From Chitinophagaceae bacterium (GTDB lineage: Bacteria > Bacteroidota > Bacteroidia > Chitinophagales > Chitinophagaceae): a stretch of 64,000 bases of DNA. Below the pieces are notes generated by a model. It made no database searches. It was not told the origin of the DNA and worked only from the letters and a program-made list of their open reading frames with translations. Made by a program: the position numbers and the translations under genes. Of this stretch, positions 63,241 through 64,000 are shown piece after piece; positions within the stretch are counted from its first letter, which is position 1; every line of letters starts with the position of its first letter. The DNA lies in NCBI GenBank assembly GCA_024103425.1, contig JAGFIS010000024.1, forward strand, positions 62,001 through 126,000, in the 5' to 3' direction.

Positions 63241-64000
63241 ATGAACATCGACAACAAAATCGTCTGGGTAACCGGCGCTTCTAACGGAATAGGCAAGGGC
63301 TTAGCCATTGAATTTGCAAAGCATCATTGCAAACTGATTCTTTCTTCCCGCAATGTTGAAAAATTACAGGAGACCCAAAGAGAGTGCAAAAACTTTACTC
63401 AGGATGCAGAAGTACTGCCACTCGACTTGGAAGACATCGATAGCCTCAAACAAAAAACAGAGAATGCTATTTCCATCTTTGGCAGAATTGATATCCTTGT
63501 CAATTGCGGAGGTATCAGTCAGCGTTCGCTGATCCTGGATACAGATATCTCTGTCGACAGGAAATTGATGGAAGTGGATTACCTCGGCACGGTGGCGCTC
63601 TCTAAAGTATTGCTGCCTCATTTCATTGCCAATCACTCCGGAGTGTATGTTGTCATTTCCAGCGTCATGGGTAAGTACGGTTCTCCCTATCGTTCGGGCT
63701 ATTGCGGAGCCAAGCATGCGTTACACGGATTCTTTGATGTGATGCGAATGGAGCATGAAAAGGATGGAGTTAAAGTGACAATCATCTGTCCCGGGTTTGT
63801 CAATACAGATGTTACTCGCAACGCACTGGTGGGCGATGGTTCACATTATGGGAGTCAGGATGATAAGACAGAAAACGGATTGCCTGTAGAAGTATTTTCA
63901 CGTAAGGCTTTGCGAGCTATAGAAAAAGAAAAATGGGAAGTTTATATTGGCAAAGCTGAGGCTAAAGCAGTATATATTAAGCGGTTCTTTCCTAAACTGC
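63241..64000 (+). CDS. SDR oxidoreductase, truncated by window end
   Basis: From ATG at 63241 the frame runs open to the window edge (253 codons). It has TGASNGIGKGLAIEFAKHHCKL, ILSSRNVEKL (Arg after beta-2, NADP preference), LVNCGGIS, and the catalytic ISSVMGKYGSPYRSGYCGAKHALHGF, then PGFVNTDVTRNAL. The C-terminal KEKWEVYIGKAEAKAVYIKRFFPKL resembles DHRS7-like reductases that act on lipids, steroids or retinoid-like compounds. It is separated from the sugar cluster by 163 bases and need not belong to it. Confidence 0.85.
   Translation, partial: MNIDNKIVWVTGASNGIGKGLAIEFAKHHCKLILSSRNVEKLQETQRECKNFTQDAEVLPLDLEDIDSLKQKTENAISIFGRIDILVNCGGISQRSLILDTDISVDRKLMEVDYLGTVALSKVLLPHFIANHSGVYVVISSVMGKYGSPYRSGYCGAKHALHGFFDVMRMEHEKDGVKVTIICPGFVNTDVTRNALVGDGSHYGSQDDKTENGLPVEVFSRKALRAIEKEKWEVYIGKAEAKAVYIKRFFPKL

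Overview
The window looks like a contiguous piece of a Bacteroidota chromosome, most likely from the Chitinophagia/Sphingobacteriia side; this is an inference from gene content, as no rRNA is present. The supporting markers are SprA and GldH (gliding motility / type IX secretion), two proteins with type IX C-terminal sorting domains, a DUF3078 protein, a TonB with the Bacteroidota N-terminal signature, BshA (bacillithiol), GH97 and GH3 enzymes, an AGE-type sialic-acid route, and several TAnnTTTG -7 promoter boxes. There are no insertion sequences, phage genes or CRISPR arrays. The only RNA gene I am sure of is tRNA-Val(UAC).

Layout. 1-8.3 kb: the end of ppc, a GH97 alpha-glucosidase, an unknown lipoprotein flanked by duplicated leader and terminator sequence (the scar of a lost tandem copy), thrS-infC, and an unknown secreted protein. 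8.4-16.7 kb: tRNA-Val, repeat-rich spacer, then sprA and ruvA. 16.7-32.6 kb: housekeeping genes (dsdA, a tonB-like gene, fabH, DUF3078, uvrC, lpxD, a pseudouridine synthase, yicC, gldH, an OmpR-type two-component pair, bshA, pyrD). 32.7-41 kb: a TPR-histidine kinase/LytTR pair, membrane and lipoprotein genes, an SDR, a YjjG-type HAD, a T9SS cargo protein and a GT25. 41-49.7 kb (minus strand): a sialic-acid catabolic cluster (NagX-like protein, AGE epimerase, MscS, MFS transporter, NanM-like mutarotase, N-acetylneuraminate lyase) with a lipoprotein amidohydrolase. 49.9-63.1 kb (plus strand): a sugar-oxidation cluster running divergently from it.

The most interesting part is 49.9-63.1 kb. A phosphotransferase-fold kinase, an enolase paralogue with two altered active-site positions, an IlvD/Edd-type sugar-acid dehydratase, an SDR, an SMP-30 lactonase and a GH3 glucosidase form a tight operon. 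A second SDR and an FAH-family hydrolase follow after an interruption. Together they encode sugar -> lactone -> aldonate -> 2-keto-3-deoxyaldonate -> diketo acid -> pyruvate + hydroxyacid. The kinase and enolase paralogue would make sense if the hydroxyacid is glycerate and is taken on to PEP. The interruption is a lower-GC block (58.0-61.4 kb) with a beta-barrel protein and a frameshifted T9SS serine protease, bounded by near-identical 21-bp direct repeats.

Those direct repeats lie inside unusual arrays of degenerate 7-bp units (consensus VAAYYHY). Similar arrays occur at three intergenic sites in this window. Gene starts were set by hand where the longest open frame began at TTG or ran far upstream of a signal peptide or nucleotide-binding motif.
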